DNA from: Lachnospiraceae bacterium
GTDB taxonomy: Bacteria; Bacillota; Clostridia; Lachnospirales; Lachnospiraceae
Direction: 5' to 3'
DNA length: 45,114 nt
NCBI GenBank assembly: GCA_014804245.1
Contig: JAAVAE010000032.1
Span: 1-45,114, forward strand
Made by a program: the position numbers and the translations under genes. Below are positions 24,603 to 33,194 of this stretch, in pieces; position 1 is the stretch's first letter, and each line of letters starts with the position of its first letter. The notes beneath the pieces were generated by a model. The model was given only the letters and a program-made list of their open reading frames with translations, was not told where the DNA came from and did no database searches.

Positions 24603-26306
24603 TTAATGTGAAAAATGTAATTTTCGATAACGGTTGATGCATGCCATAATCTCCTGCTTTCTGGGTCTTGCCAGAGCTGCGGACACATCTCCCCTCTCAA
24701 AAAGACTTTCCAGCCCGTCCTTATCCATCTGCTTCTCCAGAAACGTACCGATCTGCTTTAAGTCCTTTTTGCCGTCCATCATCTTACATTCGGCAAATTT
24801 TAAAATCCATGCAAGAGCGGCAGTCTGCTCCTGGTCTTTAAGCTGCTCTAAATACCGCAGTTCTACACTTTCCCTGGACAGCATAAGTTCACTGGTTCCC
24901 ATGGCTTTAATCTTGATCCTATCTTCTTTTTTCAGTCCCATGTCAGGCAGGGGGCATCTTTCACTGATATAGGGAGGGAAATGATCTTCCTTCCCATTCA
25001 TGGCAGGGTAACTCTCCGCCGCTTTCTTTGCTTTCTGTGTAATGTCAAAGGGTACATATTCTTTCATCTGTATGACCGTGTCTGCCACATGAAAATAAGA
25101 TCCCGAACTTCCTGCTACAATCACAGAAGAAATCCCTAAATCCTGATAAAGACTTTTCACCCGGCAGATAAAGGGAGTGATAGGCTCTTCTCCTACCGAA
25201 ATAACCTCCTGCATCAGCTGGTCGCGGATCATAAAGTTGGTAGCCGAGGTATCCTCATCAATGAGGAACAGACTGCTTCCCGCCTCCACACCTTCCATCA
25301 GATTTGCCGCCTGAGAGGTACTGCCGCTGGCATCCTCCGTGGAAAAATGAGCGGTATCTTTTTTATTCGGCAGGTTACTGATAAACGGTGAAATATCTAC
25401 GCTTTTAATACTGCGTCCATCCTCCGCCCGGAGCTTAACTGCCGAATCATCCGTAATCACAAGTTCTCTTCCATCTCCGCCAATATGGTTATACACCCCA
25501 TTTTGAAGGGCCTGCAGAATCGTGGACTTCCCATGATATCCTCCTCCCACAAACAAGGTAATTCCTCTGGGAATACCCATACCTGTCACTTTTCCTCTGC
25601 GCGGCAGATCCAGTGTAATTTTAAGGGATTCCGGTGAACGAAAAGGCACAGCGCCTTTCATAGGTCTCTCCGAAATGCCGCTTTCTCTCGGAAGAATGGA
25701 ACCGTCCGCTATAAACGCACAGAGAGAAAGTTCCGGCAGTTTTTCCCTGATATACTGTTGATCCTCGCAAAGGCAGATTGCCTGCTTCAATTTGTTCTGA
25801 TCAATTTGGGCATAATACAGACTCTTTCTGACACAGACGGGCAAAATATCAAACAACATCTTTTCCAATTCCCTTGCGTTGATGGTTCTTCCATTTGCCG
25901 GGAATCCAGCTTCGAATCGCAGCGTGATATTCCCTTTTTCCACCTTAAGGGCCGTCCTCTCAAGCACCTGCTGCCCGCATCTGGAAACACCAAGCAGACC
26001 GCTTTTTCCAGAGCCTTTCGCCTGAAAACTGCCGCCGCTTATTTCCTTTGCAAACAATCTTGTCAGATGATCCTGCAAGGTAATTCTCTTAGCATGGGTA
26101 TCATAAAAAGCAGGCAAAAAGCCTGCCTTTTCTCCTTTCACCCGTACAGAAAGTCTGGAGGGCGCCGCAAATGGGTCGCCCTGTACGTGGTCAATAGAGA
26201 GTACATAATCTTTGAAATCGTACTGCCCCCTCAAATCCTTGTAGGCAGGATAGCTTTTATGATCGATACTTTTTAGTTTATTTCTTAATTCTAACGCTGA
26301 CTGCAT
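24603..26306 (-). CDS. Predicted ATPase of the ABC class (ABC_ATPase family)
   Basis: 567 aa. The central P-loop reads FVGGGYHGKSTILQAL, and an ABC-like segment follows with SGSTSQAANLMEGVEAGSSL and Walker B-like LFLIDEDTSATNFM. This combination identifies the soluble predicted ABC-class ATPases found across Firmicutes, whose biochemical role is unsettled. There are no membrane helices. The ATG at 26306 is chosen because the protein start (MQSALELRNKLKSID) matches the expected beginning; its ribosome binding site is weak. It starts 5 bases past the argS stop, so it is probably coupled to argS. Confidence 0.85.
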   Translation of the reverse strand: MQSALELRNKLKSIDHKSYPAYKDLRGQYDFKDYVLSIDHVQGDPFAAPSRLSVRVKGEKAGFLPAFYDTHAKRITLQDHLTRLFAKEISGGSFQAKGSGKSGLLGVSRCGQQVLERTALKVEKGNITLRFEAGFPANGRTINARELEKMLFDILPVCVRKSLYYAQIDQNKLKQAICLCEDQQYIREKLPELSLCAFIADGSILPRESGISERPMKGAVPFRSPESLKITLDLPRRGKVTGMGIPRGITLFVGGGYHGKSTILQALQNGVYNHIGGDGRELVITDDSAVKLRAEDGRSIKSVDISPFISNLPNKKDTAHFSTEDASGSTSQAANLMEGVEAGSSLFLIDEDTSATNFMIRDQLMQEVISVGEEPITPFICRVKSLYQDLGISSVIVAGSSGSYFHVADTVIQMKEYVPFDITQKAKKAAESYPAMNGKEDHFPPYISERCPLPDMGLKKEDRIKIKAMGTSELMLSRESVELRYLEQLKDQEQTAALAWILKFAECKMMDGKKDLKQIGTFLEKQMDKDGLESLFERGDVSAALARPRKQEIMACINRYRKLHFSH

Positions 26307-26310
26307 ATTC

Positions 26311-28077
26311 TCACATTCTTTCCGGTGCGGTAAAGCCCAGCACATCAATACATGTTTCTAAAATGTCTCTTGTCAGTAAAAGAAGCGCCACCCATCCTGA
26401 CTTCTTTCCTGCATCCTCCTGCGCAACAATTCTGGTTTCATGGTAAAAACGGTTAAAGGCATTGGCAAGTTCATAAATGTATGCGCATATTTTATGAGGC
26501 GCAGTTTCCATATATGCTGACTCCATCATGGCATTAAATCCTGCTATTTCAAGCATAAGCGCTTTTTCGGAATCACTGCATGCCTCCCTAAGAACGCTTC
26601 CTTCTATAGTCCCGCCCTGCTCTTTGATTTTATTCAGAATAGATTTGATCCTGACAATCGTATATAAAATATAAGGACCTGTATCTCCCTCAAAAGATGT
26701 AAATTTATCAATATCAAAAATATAATCTTTTGACGCCTGATTTGAAAGATCGCCGTATTTGATTGCCGCTAAAGCTACCACCTTTGCAGTCTGTCTTGCC
26801 TCCTCTTCCTCCACCTGGCGGTTGTCAGTAATCTTCCGGTACATCTCATCATTGATTTCCTTGATCAAACTTTCAAGACGCATCACACCGCCTTCTCTGG
26901 TCTTGAACGGCTTTCCATCCTTTCCGTTCATCGTTCCAAAGCCAATGTGCAATAGTTCTGTCTCAGGCTCCACCAGCTTCGTCTTCCTTGCACAGCGGAA
27001 TACCTGTTCAAAGTAAAGTTCCTGACGCTTGTCCGTAAGATAAATGAGCCTGTCGGGATGATATTCCCGCATTCTCTCCATAATCGTCGCTAAGTCCGTG
27101 GTATTATATAAAGAAGCGCCGTCTGATTTCAGAATCATACAGGGAGGAATTTCCTTCGTGTCCGTCTCTTCCTTTACATCTACCACAAGAGCGCCGTCGC
27201 TTATGTAAGCGTAGCCCTCCTTCTTCATGTACTCAACCATGCCCGGTATCACGTCATGTACATCCGACTCTCCTTTCCAGAGATCGAAATCCACATTCAG
27301 GTTATGATAATTTTTCTTTAAATCTGTTACCGATACATCAATGATATGATTCCACAGCGCCCGATATCCCCTTACACCGCTCTGCAGCTTAAAGGTTGCT
27401 TCCATGGCACGTTCTTTATAGGCAGCATCTTCCTTTGACTTGCTGCTGGCAGTAGGGTAAATCTCCTCAAGCTCCGAGATGGTAAAAGGCGCCTCCTCGG
27501 GATACTCTCCCTGATAATCATCATCAAAATATACCAAATCCGGCTGACGCTCTTTCAGTTCTGTGATGATCAGTCCCATCTGCAGTCCCCAGTCTCCCAG
27601 GTGGATGTCTCCAATCACCTCATGTCCCGCATATCTTGCGATCCGCTTGATACTCTCACCTATGACGCCTGAACGAAGATGCCCCACGTGAAGCGGCTTT
27701 GCCACGTTAGGTCCGCCGTAATCCACAATAATGTGGTTGGGTTTTTCGGGCATGTCCAGACCGAATTTAGTTGCATTGCTCATTTGTGTGAGATAATCGG
27801 TTACAAAGCTTTCCTTCACTTTTATATTGAGAAACCCGGGAGGCACTGCCTCTACGCTTAGAAAAACATTGCTGTCTTTACATTTTTCTGCTACATCACC
27901 GGCAATCATGATAGGGGCTTTCTTGTATAATTTCGCTCCCGCCATGGCACCATTGCATTGATATTCACATAAATCTGGGCGGTTGGACAGGGTTACTTTA
28001 CCTAACTCTCTATCGTAGCCGGATGCTTCAAATGCGTTCTTCATCTCTTCCGAAATCAAATCCAGAAATTTCTTCAT
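26311..28077 (-). CDS. argS: Arginyl-tRNA synthetase
   Basis: 588 aa class I synthetase that charges tRNA-Arg. An N-terminal additional domain (about 1-110) precedes the class I signature PLHVGHLRSGVIGES, with HVGH at 130-133. Later come the ArgRS-typical GDWGLQMGL, the Rossmann segment YLTDKRQELYF, and a C-terminal anticodon-binding helical domain (ANAFNRFYHETRIV). Length is normal. ATG at 28077 with ATGGAGGAGAGACG upstream. It is the first gene of the run leading to the ABC-class ATPase. No T-box leader fits in the 65-base gap upstream. Confidence 0.97.
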   Translation of the reverse strand: MKKFLDLISEEMKNAFEASGYDRELGKVTLSNRPDLCEYQCNGAMAGAKLYKKAPIMIAGDVAEKCKDSNVFLSVEAVPPGFLNIKVKESFVTDYLTQMSNATKFGLDMPEKPNHIIVDYGGPNVAKPLHVGHLRSGVIGESIKRIARYAGHEVIGDIHLGDWGLQMGLIITELKERQPDLVYFDDDYQGEYPEEAPFTISELEEIYPTASSKSKEDAAYKERAMEATFKLQSGVRGYRALWNHIIDVSVTDLKKNYHNLNVDFDLWKGESDVHDVIPGMVEYMKKEGYAYISDGALVVDVKEETDTKEIPPCMILKSDGASLYNTTDLATIMERMREYHPDRLIYLTDKRQELYFEQVFRCARKTKLVEPETELLHIGFGTMNGKDGKPFKTREGGVMRLESLIKEINDEMYRKITDNRQVEEEEARQTAKVVALAAIKYGDLSNQASKDYIFDIDKFTSFEGDTGPYILYTIVRIKSILNKIKEQGGTIEGSVLREACSDSEKALMLEIAGFNAMMESAYMETAPHKICAYIYELANAFNRFYHETRIVAQEDAGKKSGWVALLLLTRDILETCIDVLGFTAPERM

Positions 28078-28142
28078 CGTCTCTCCTCCATAAAACGTTC
28101 TTTTCGCAGGTAGTATTATCCTATCAAAGACCGTGCTAAACT

Positions 28143-29087
28143 TTATTGGTGCTCCGATACAATACAGCTCTCTTTTTCCTGGAGGGGCCTAAGGTTTTCA
28201 TCCCCCCATATCACTCTGTTACGTCCATGCCTTTTTGCGTCATACAGCATGGTATCTGCAATTTTCAGAATCAATTCATAAGGTTGATCTTCCTTGGGAA
28301 CGATAGTAACGCCTCCAATGCTGACCGTGACCCATTGAGCCACAGATGGAGCGTGGGGAATGTGAAGATCTTCTATGCCCTGCCGGACTTTTTTCAAATG
28401 CTTAAACATCTTTTGCGCCGGTTCTCCCATAGAAATCACCACAAATTCCTCGCCACCATAACGGGCAAAAAAATCTGTACTCCAACTGAAATAAGAAGAT
28501 ACCGTTTTTGCCACGGAAGCGATTACCTTATCTCCAGCAGGATGTCCAAACGTATCGTTATATTTTTTGAAGTTGTCAATATCAAGCATTCCAATGGAAA
28601 AAGGGACCTGCAGCCGGAGCGCTTCATTCCATTTAACTGCGCTGTGACGCTCATAGCTGCGCCGGTTGGCAATGCCTGTCAACTGATCGATCATGGATTG
28701 CTCCTCGACCTGCCTGCGGTAGTTGTACAGTTTGATATGCGTATTAACCCTGGCCTTTACAATCAGGGGTTCAAACGGCTTTGTAATATAATCCACTGCC
28801 CCTAATACCAGTCCTTGCTGTTCGTGGACGACATCGGAAAGGCTGGTAATCAAAATGACCGGAACACTTTGCGTAATGACCTCCTCCTGCAATTTCTTCA
28901 GCAGAGTAAATCCATCCATCCCCGGCATTACCACATCCAGCAGAATGAGGGAAAATCCTCCGTTTTTTGTGAGTTGCAAGCCCTCCTTCGCCGTCTGCGC
29001 AATCGTAACGTCATACACATCATCCAAAATAGTCTTTAACTGCATCGCCTGCAAACGGCTATCATCAACAATCAGTATTTTTTCCAT
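28143..29087 (-). CDS. Response regulator with GGDEF domain (diguanylate cyclase)
   Basis: 314 aa. The receiver domain (1-120) has DD at 8-9 and phospho-acceptor D51 (LLDVVMPGMDGF). A short linker leads to a GGDEF domain with GGEEF at 211-215, D169 and the DNFKKYNDTFGHPAGD substrate segment, so it should make cyclic di-GMP. The usual RxxD inhibitory site nine residues before GGEEF is absent (W202 in place of Arg), so product feedback at that site is not expected. It opposes the HD-GYP protein at 6408-7493. It has its own promoter, 87 bases upstream. ATG at 29087 with AAAAGGAATCTTGAC upstream. Confidence 0.95.
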   Translation of the reverse strand: MEKILIVDDSRLQAMQLKTILDDVYDVTIAQTAKEGLQLTKNGGFSLILLDVVMPGMDGFTLLKKLQEEVITQSVPVILITSLSDVVHEQQGLVLGAVDYITKPFEPLIVKARVNTHIKLYNYRRQVEEQSMIDQLTGIANRRSYERHSAVKWNEALRLQVPFSIGMLDIDNFKKYNDTFGHPAGDKVIASVAKTVSSYFSWSTDFFARYGGEEFVVISMGEPAQKMFKHLKKVRQGIEDLHIPHAPSVAQWVTVSIGGVTIVPKEDQPYELILKIADTMLYDAKRHGRNRVIWGDENLRPLQEKESCIVSEHQ

Positions 29088-29173
29088 GTCAAGATTCCTT
29101 TTCCACGTTGTATTACAACATAGCTCTCCCTATGTTATTGACCAGACATTGCCATTCCATATCATGTTTATAA

Positions 29174-29202
29174 ATCATACAACAAAAACTGTCTTTACGC
29201 AA
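29174..29202 (-). promoter_or_regulatory. Promoter of the diguanylate cyclase gene
   Basis: The minus strand has TTGCGT (29197-29202), a 17-base spacer and TATGAT (29174-29179). It lies in the 215-base gap after queH. Nothing else recognisable is in that gap. Confidence 0.6.
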
Positions 29203-29302
29203 TATTTCTAGCCTCGAATTTCCGCAACGTTTTTTTAAGGACGAAGCAAATGACATCTGATATTTTATGCCACTTTTCGTAGCATTTCTGAAAGAGGGAC
29301 CA

Positions 29303-29959
29303 TTACAAGATGTTTTCCTGTTCCCTTTCCCTCTCCGCCTTAGAAAAAATGCACCCACAATAGTTCTGGCGGTATAAATTGTACTCTTTTGAAAGTTCTA
29401 TGGAACGCTTATAACCATTTTTCTTTTTGAAATCAGAGGGAAGAAAAGGAATATCATACTCCGCTGCAAGGCGCTCACCTATCTCGTTGATTTTAAATGC
29501 ATTTTTCAAAGGACTGATGGTGAGGGTCGTTGTGAAGTAGTCAGCATGGGCATCTTTTGCCCATCTGGCAGTTTCCCTAAGGCGGAGTTCATAGCAGACA
29601 AAGCACCTCTCGCCGCCTTCCTTACAGTTTTCTAATCCTTTTACGCTGTCAAAAAAGAGGGCTTTTGAATAATCGCCCTCTATGACTTCAATCGGATAAG
29701 CGTCCGGGGCTTTGCCCTGTTCTAACTGCCTATTAAATTCGGCAATCAGGCGTTTCTGCTCTTCCACCCGCTTTTGATATTCTTCTTCCATAGTAATATT
29801 AGGATTATAATAAAATACCGTAATCCGGAAAAAGGCTTTCAGATATTCCAGCACATAGCTGCTGCAGGGAGCGCAGCAGCTGTGCAGAAATAAATGTTTT
29901 CCTTTATTTTCTTTGTTTTCCAGTATCCGGTCCAGTTCCTTTGCATAATTCCGGTTCAT
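29303..29959 (-). CDS. queH: Epoxyqueuosine reductase QueH
   Basis: 218 aa. QueH performs the last step of queuosine biosynthesis on tRNA, reducing epoxyqueuosine with an iron-sulfur cluster. The conserved cysteines are visible: C28-C29-x2-C32 in LHSCCAPCSSYVLEYL, the pair in GGERCFVCYELRL, and NYCGCIFS near the end. Tyr and Arg positions around YFTTTLTISPLKN also match. Length fits the former DUF208 family. ATG at 29959 with GGAG 11 bases upstream. It begins 35 bases after purA, so it may be cotranscribed with it. No other queuosine gene is in the window. Confidence 0.94.
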   Translation of the reverse strand: MNRNYAKELDRILENKENKGKHLFLHSCCAPCSSYVLEYLKAFFRITVFYYNPNITMEEEYQKRVEEQKRLIAEFNRQLEQGKAPDAYPIEVIEGDYSKALFFDSVKGLENCKEGGERCFVCYELRLRETARWAKDAHADYFTTTLTISPLKNAFKINEIGERLAAEYDIPFLPSDFKKKNGYKRSIELSKEYNLYRQNYCGCIFSKAEREREQENIL

Positions 29960-29994
29960 GCTTTTACAATCTCCAAAAGTATATAGATTACCGC

Positions 29995-31287
29995 TTAATG
30001 TTTCAGCGGACTTTCCCTATAGATAATGTCCTCTCTTCCCGGTCCGTTTGAAACCATGGTGATGGGATAGCCAACCTGCTCTTCTATAAATTCCACGTAT
30101 TTTCTGCAGTTTTCCGGCAGATCCTCATATTTTTTGATGCCGCGGATATCGCATTTCCAGCCGGGCAGTGTTTTGAGAACTGGTTTTGCTTTTTCTAATT
30201 TGTGGGTTACCGGGAAGTCGGTGGTCACTTCTCCATCGATTTCATATCCCACGCAGACAGGAATCTCTTCCAGATATCCGAGGACGTCCAGTACGGTAAA
30301 TGCAACATCTGTGGTCCCCTGTAATCTGCATCCGTATTTGGAGGCAACGCAGTCAAACCATCCCATACGTCTGGGGCGTCCAGTGGTTGCGCCGAATTCA
30401 CCTCCGTCACCGCCTCGGCGGCGCAGTTCATCTGCCTCTTCTCCAAAAATTTCGGAAACAAATGCACCTGCTCCTACTGCTGAGGAATATGCTTTACATA
30501 CGGTAACGATTTCCTTAATCTCATAGGGCGGAATTCCTGCTCCAATGGCGCCATATGCTGCCAATGTAGAGGAAGAGGTAACCATAGGATAAATACCATG
30601 GTCGGTATCTTTTAAAGTTCCAAGCTGTCCTTCCAGCAAGATAGTCTTTCCTTCTTTGATTGCCTGGTGCAAATATGAGGACACATCACACACATATGGC
30701 TCAATCATCTCTTTATATTCATGCAGAGTATCGAGCAGTTCTTCCGGATTAATAGTAGGCTTGTGATACATATGTTCAAGCATGACATTTTTCTGTTCAC
30801 AGACTCTCTCTACCTTTTCTTTGAGCAACTCTTCATCGAAAAGCTCGCTCACCTGAAAACCAATCTTTGCATATTTATCAGAATAAAAAGGTGCAATTCC
30901 CGATTTGGTGGATCCGAAGGATTTTCCTCCCAGTCTTTCCTCCTCGTACTGGTCAAACAAAATATGGTAGGGCATCACCATCTGCGCCCTATCTGAAACC
31001 AGTATTTTAGGCATCGGCACGTTCTGGTCTGTGATTGATTTAATCTCATTGAAAAGCACCGGAATATTCAGCGCCACACCATTGCCGATGATGCTGGTTG
31101 TGTGATTGTAAAACACTCCGGACGGCAGCGTATGCAGTGCAAACTTGCCATACTCGTTTACAATCGTGTGTCCGGCATTGGCACCGCCCTGAAAACGGAC
31201 AATGATATCCGCCTGCTGTGCCAGCATGTCTGTAATCTTTCCCTTTCCTTCATCGCCCCAATTGGCGCCCACTACTGCTTTAACCAT
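29995..31287 (-). CDS. purA: Adenylosuccinate synthetase
   Basis: 430 aa. PurA joins aspartate to IMP with GTP to form adenylosuccinate, the first committed step to AMP. Signature motifs are present: GANWGDEGKGK (residues 7-17, with catalytic D12), QGGANAGHT, and GPGREDIIY near the C-terminus. The ATG at 31287 is chosen because GGAGGAAAAT lies directly upstream and the standard N-terminus MVKAVVGANWGDEG starts there. Its leader consists of three hairpin repeats immediately behind the terminator of the upstream gene. No purine riboswitch is seen. Confidence 0.97.
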   Translation of the reverse strand: MVKAVVGANWGDEGKGKITDMLAQQADIIVRFQGGANAGHTIVNEYGKFALHTLPSGVFYNHTTSIIGNGVALNIPVLFNEIKSITDQNVPMPKILVSDRAQMVMPYHILFDQYEEERLGGKSFGSTKSGIAPFYSDKYAKIGFQVSELFDEELLKEKVERVCEQKNVMLEHMYHKPTINPEELLDTLHEYKEMIEPYVCDVSSYLHQAIKEGKTILLEGQLGTLKDTDHGIYPMVTSSSTLAAYGAIGAGIPPYEIKEIVTVCKAYSSAVGAGAFVSEIFGEEADELRRRGGDGGEFGATTGRPRRMGWFDCVASKYGCRLQGTTDVAFTVLDVLGYLEEIPVCVGYEIDGEVTTDFPVTHKLEKAKPVLKTLPGWKCDIRGIKKYEDLPENCRKYVEFIEEQVGYPITMVSNGPGREDIIYRESPLKH

Positions 31288-31304
31288 ATTTTCCTCCATT
31301 CCAA

Positions 31305-31409
31305 AGCTTCACCTCGCTTCGCGGTCAGCTTATTGTAACAAACGCAGCCTCGCTTCGCGGGTAGCTTATTGTAACAAACGCAGCCTCGCTTCGCGAGCCA
31401 GCTTATTGT
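31305..31409 (-). repeat. Three tandem hairpin repeats in the purA leader
   Basis: Copies at 31305-31336 (diverged), 31337-31372 and 31373-31409. Read on the minus strand the complete unit runs ACAATAAGCTGGCTCGCG, then AAGCGAGGCTGCGTTTGTT. The core stem CTCGC-GAA-GCGAG is perfect in the copy farthest from purA. The array lies between a terminator and the purA ribosome binding site, the same layout as at 6287-6361. Confidence 0.9.
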
Positions 31410-31414
31410 AATAC

Positions 31415-31444
31415 AAAAAGCAGGTTCGTAAAAACCTGCTTTTT
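31415..31444 (-). terminator. Terminator of the CofE-like gene
   Basis: Perfect arms AAAAAGCAGGTT and AACCTGCTTTTT around a six-base loop. On the minus strand it lies about 90 bases past the stop at 31538, and its T-run continues into the first hairpin repeat of the purA leader. Confidence 0.85.
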
Positions 31445-31537
31445 ATTATCAGCTTCTTACTTTATGATTATACACAAAGCATATTCATAAGTAAAATCAA
31501 TATTTTTTATATATGATATAATTTTTATTTATATATT

Positions 31538-32728
31538 TTAACTCACATAGTTGTCGAAATACCCTTGAATCAAAATGACAGGTGTTCCTTTGTCGCCGGA
31601 ACCGCTGGTTAAATCGCATAAGGAACCAATCAAATCTGTCAGTCTTCTGGGTGTGGTACCCTGAGATGCCATATCGCCTACCAGATTCTCTTTCTTCTCT
31701 CTGATACGATTGGAAATTGCTTCTTTCAGCGCTTCACCGGATAAATCTTTGAAATCATTGTCTGCCAGATATTTCAGTTTCACTTCATTGGGCGTTCCCT
31801 CAAGCCCCGGTGTGCTTGCCGGAGATACGCAAGGGTCTGCAAGCTCCCAGATCTTTCCAACGGGATCTTTAAAAGCGCCGTCGCCATATACCATGACTTC
31901 CACATGTTTTCCTGTTCTGTCCAGAATTTCTTTCTGAATATCCATCACCAGATCCGTGCATTCTCTCGGAAAAAGCTTAATGGTATCTTCTGTAGATTTG
32001 TTGGAACCAAGAAGACCATACTTCTCATTGCAGCCGCTTCCGTCTACAGGACTGGTGAGAATATCATCCATACCCACCACCACTTCAGCGCCTGCTGCTT
32101 TTAACAGCCTCTTGGTACGTGCTCTTGTATGAATATCGCAGTTCAGCACCTTTTTGGTATAAGGAAGGATACTGCGGCAGTCATTTGCAAAGATAATTTC
32201 AACTTCTGCCCCCGCCTCTTTAATCAACTCGCCATAATAGGATACGTAATCTACTCCTGTAAAAGGATGTTTATTTTCTCCAAACAACTCTCTATATCTT
32301 TCCAATGTAAGAACATCACTGTAAGGATTGATGCCTGCCTCGTCCAGCTGGTCTAAAGAAACAAGCTCATTGCCCACCTCATCACTGGGATAACTCAGCA
32401 TCAGAACGACCTTCTTCGCTCCCATGGCAATTCCTCTAAGGCAGATCGCAAAACGGTTCCTGGATAAAATCGGGAAAATTACGCCTATCGTCTCTCCTCC
32501 CAGCTTTGCCCTCACGTCCTTGGCGATGGCTTCCACTGATGCATAGTTGCCCTGTGATCTGGCAACCACTGATTCCGTCACTGCAATGACATCCCTGTCA
32601 CGAATCTCAAATCCTTCTCCCTGCGCCGCTTCCAATACACTGTCTGTCACAATCCTTACCAGATCGTCGCCCTTCCGGATGATAGGGCAGCGGATTCCTC
32701 TTGATACTGTTCCTACTCTTCTTTCCAT
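31538..32728 (-). CDS. CofE-like protein (coenzyme F420-0 gamma-glutamyl ligase family)
   Basis: 396 aa from the ATG at 32728, which has AAGGGAG eight bases upstream; the open frame running to 32992 crosses the divergent promoter region and is rejected. The sequence has the family's N-terminal pattern (IVTDSVLEAAQ, RDRDVIAVTESVVARSQGN), a middle segment with VEVMVYGDGAFKDPVGKIWELADP, and C-terminal GSLCDLTSGSGDKGTPVILIQG. True CofE adds glutamates to F420, a cofactor not known in this bacterial group, so the reaction here is probably different and unknown. No other F420 gene is nearby. Confidence 0.85.
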   Translation of the reverse strand: MERRVGTVSRGIRCPIIRKGDDLVRIVTDSVLEAAQGEGFEIRDRDVIAVTESVVARSQGNYASVEAIAKDVRAKLGGETIGVIFPILSRNRFAICLRGIAMGAKKVVLMLSYPSDEVGNELVSLDQLDEAGINPYSDVLTLERYRELFGENKHPFTGVDYVSYYGELIKEAGAEVEIIFANDCRSILPYTKKVLNCDIHTRARTKRLLKAAGAEVVVGMDDILTSPVDGSGCNEKYGLLGSNKSTEDTIKLFPRECTDLVMDIQKEILDRTGKHVEVMVYGDGAFKDPVGKIWELADPCVSPASTPGLEGTPNEVKLKYLADNDFKDLSGEALKEAISNRIREKKENLVGDMASQGTTPRRLTDLIGSLCDLTSGSGDKGTPVILIQGYFDNYVS

Positions 32729-32812
32729 ATTCATTTCTCCCTTAGTCGTATTTCTGTCATGACCGCCGGCACCTGCATCGCACACTGTCCCCGGTACCAA
32801 CGCCACTTTTTT

Positions 32813-32840
32813 ATTATAATATATTAAGAATAAAAACAAA
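32813..32840 (-). promoter_or_regulatory. Probable promoter of the CofE-like gene
   Basis: The minus strand has TATAAT (32813-32818) with TTTGTT 16 bases before it (32835-32840), in a very A/T-rich stretch about 85 bases from the start codon. Confidence 0.45.
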
Positions 32841-32899
32841 AGGATTTTTGATAAAGCCTGTTGACTTATTAGAATGGGGAAATAAAAAATATATAAACA

Positions 32900-32928
32900 T
32901 TGACAATTTCGACATTTATCGATATAAT
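32900..32928 (+). promoter_or_regulatory. Perfect consensus SigA promoter for the small membrane protein gene
   Basis: TTGACA (32900-32905), 17 bases, TATAAT (32923-32928). Both hexamers and the spacing are ideal. The start codon follows 41 bases later behind GAGGAGGAG. Confidence 0.9.
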
Positions 32929-32969
32929 GTGTTTGCAAATTTCCAAAAAAAGTGAGGAGGAGAATGAAT

Positions 32970-33194
32970 ATGGAAAACAACGTAAATGACAACGGCGGAT
33001 TTTTATGGGGACTTTTGGGATGCTGTATTCCGATTGTTGGTCTGATATTATTTTTAGTATGGAAAGATCAGAAACCAAAAACTGCAAAAGCCGCAGGAAT
33101 TGGTGCATTAGTTAGTGTGATTCTCGCAGTCGCATACTACATCGTAGTATTTGTAATCATAGGTGCAGCAGGAATTGCAAGCGGAGCATTCTAA
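32970..33194 (+). CDS. Small two-helix membrane protein, unknown function
   Basis: 74 aa with two hydrophobic helices: GGFLWGLLGCCIPIVGLILFLVW in two adjoining parts near residues 10-32, and AAGIGALVSVILAVAYYIVVF near 42-62, joined by a lysine-rich loop. The ATG at 32970 lies nine bases behind AGGAGG. Such GxxG-rich two-helix proteins are common in Clostridia, but I cannot name a function. A perfect consensus promoter drives it, so expression is probably high. Its last 32 bases overlap the next gene in another frame. Confidence 0.82.
   Translation: MENNVNDNGGFLWGLLGCCIPIVGLILFLVWKDQKPKTAKAAGIGALVSVILAVAYYIVVFVIIGAAGIASGAF

Noticed and set aside
28078-28142. T-box leader for argS
   Set aside because: Only 65 bases separate argS from the next gene, far too short, and no T-box sequence is present.
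29088-29302. Small gene in the 215-base gap after queH (frame 29113-29358)
   Set aside because: The frame overlaps the end of queH, has no binding site and no motif; the gap is explained by the promoter of the diguanylate cyclase.
31305-31409. Resemblance of the tandem repeats to a CRISPR array
   Set aside because: The units are directly adjacent with no unique spacers, the copies diverge, and there are no cas genes.
32729-32992. Longer N-terminus for the CofE-like protein
   Set aside because: The extension crosses the divergent promoters, is low-complexity and hydrophobic, and the ATG at 32728 has a good binding site and the family start.
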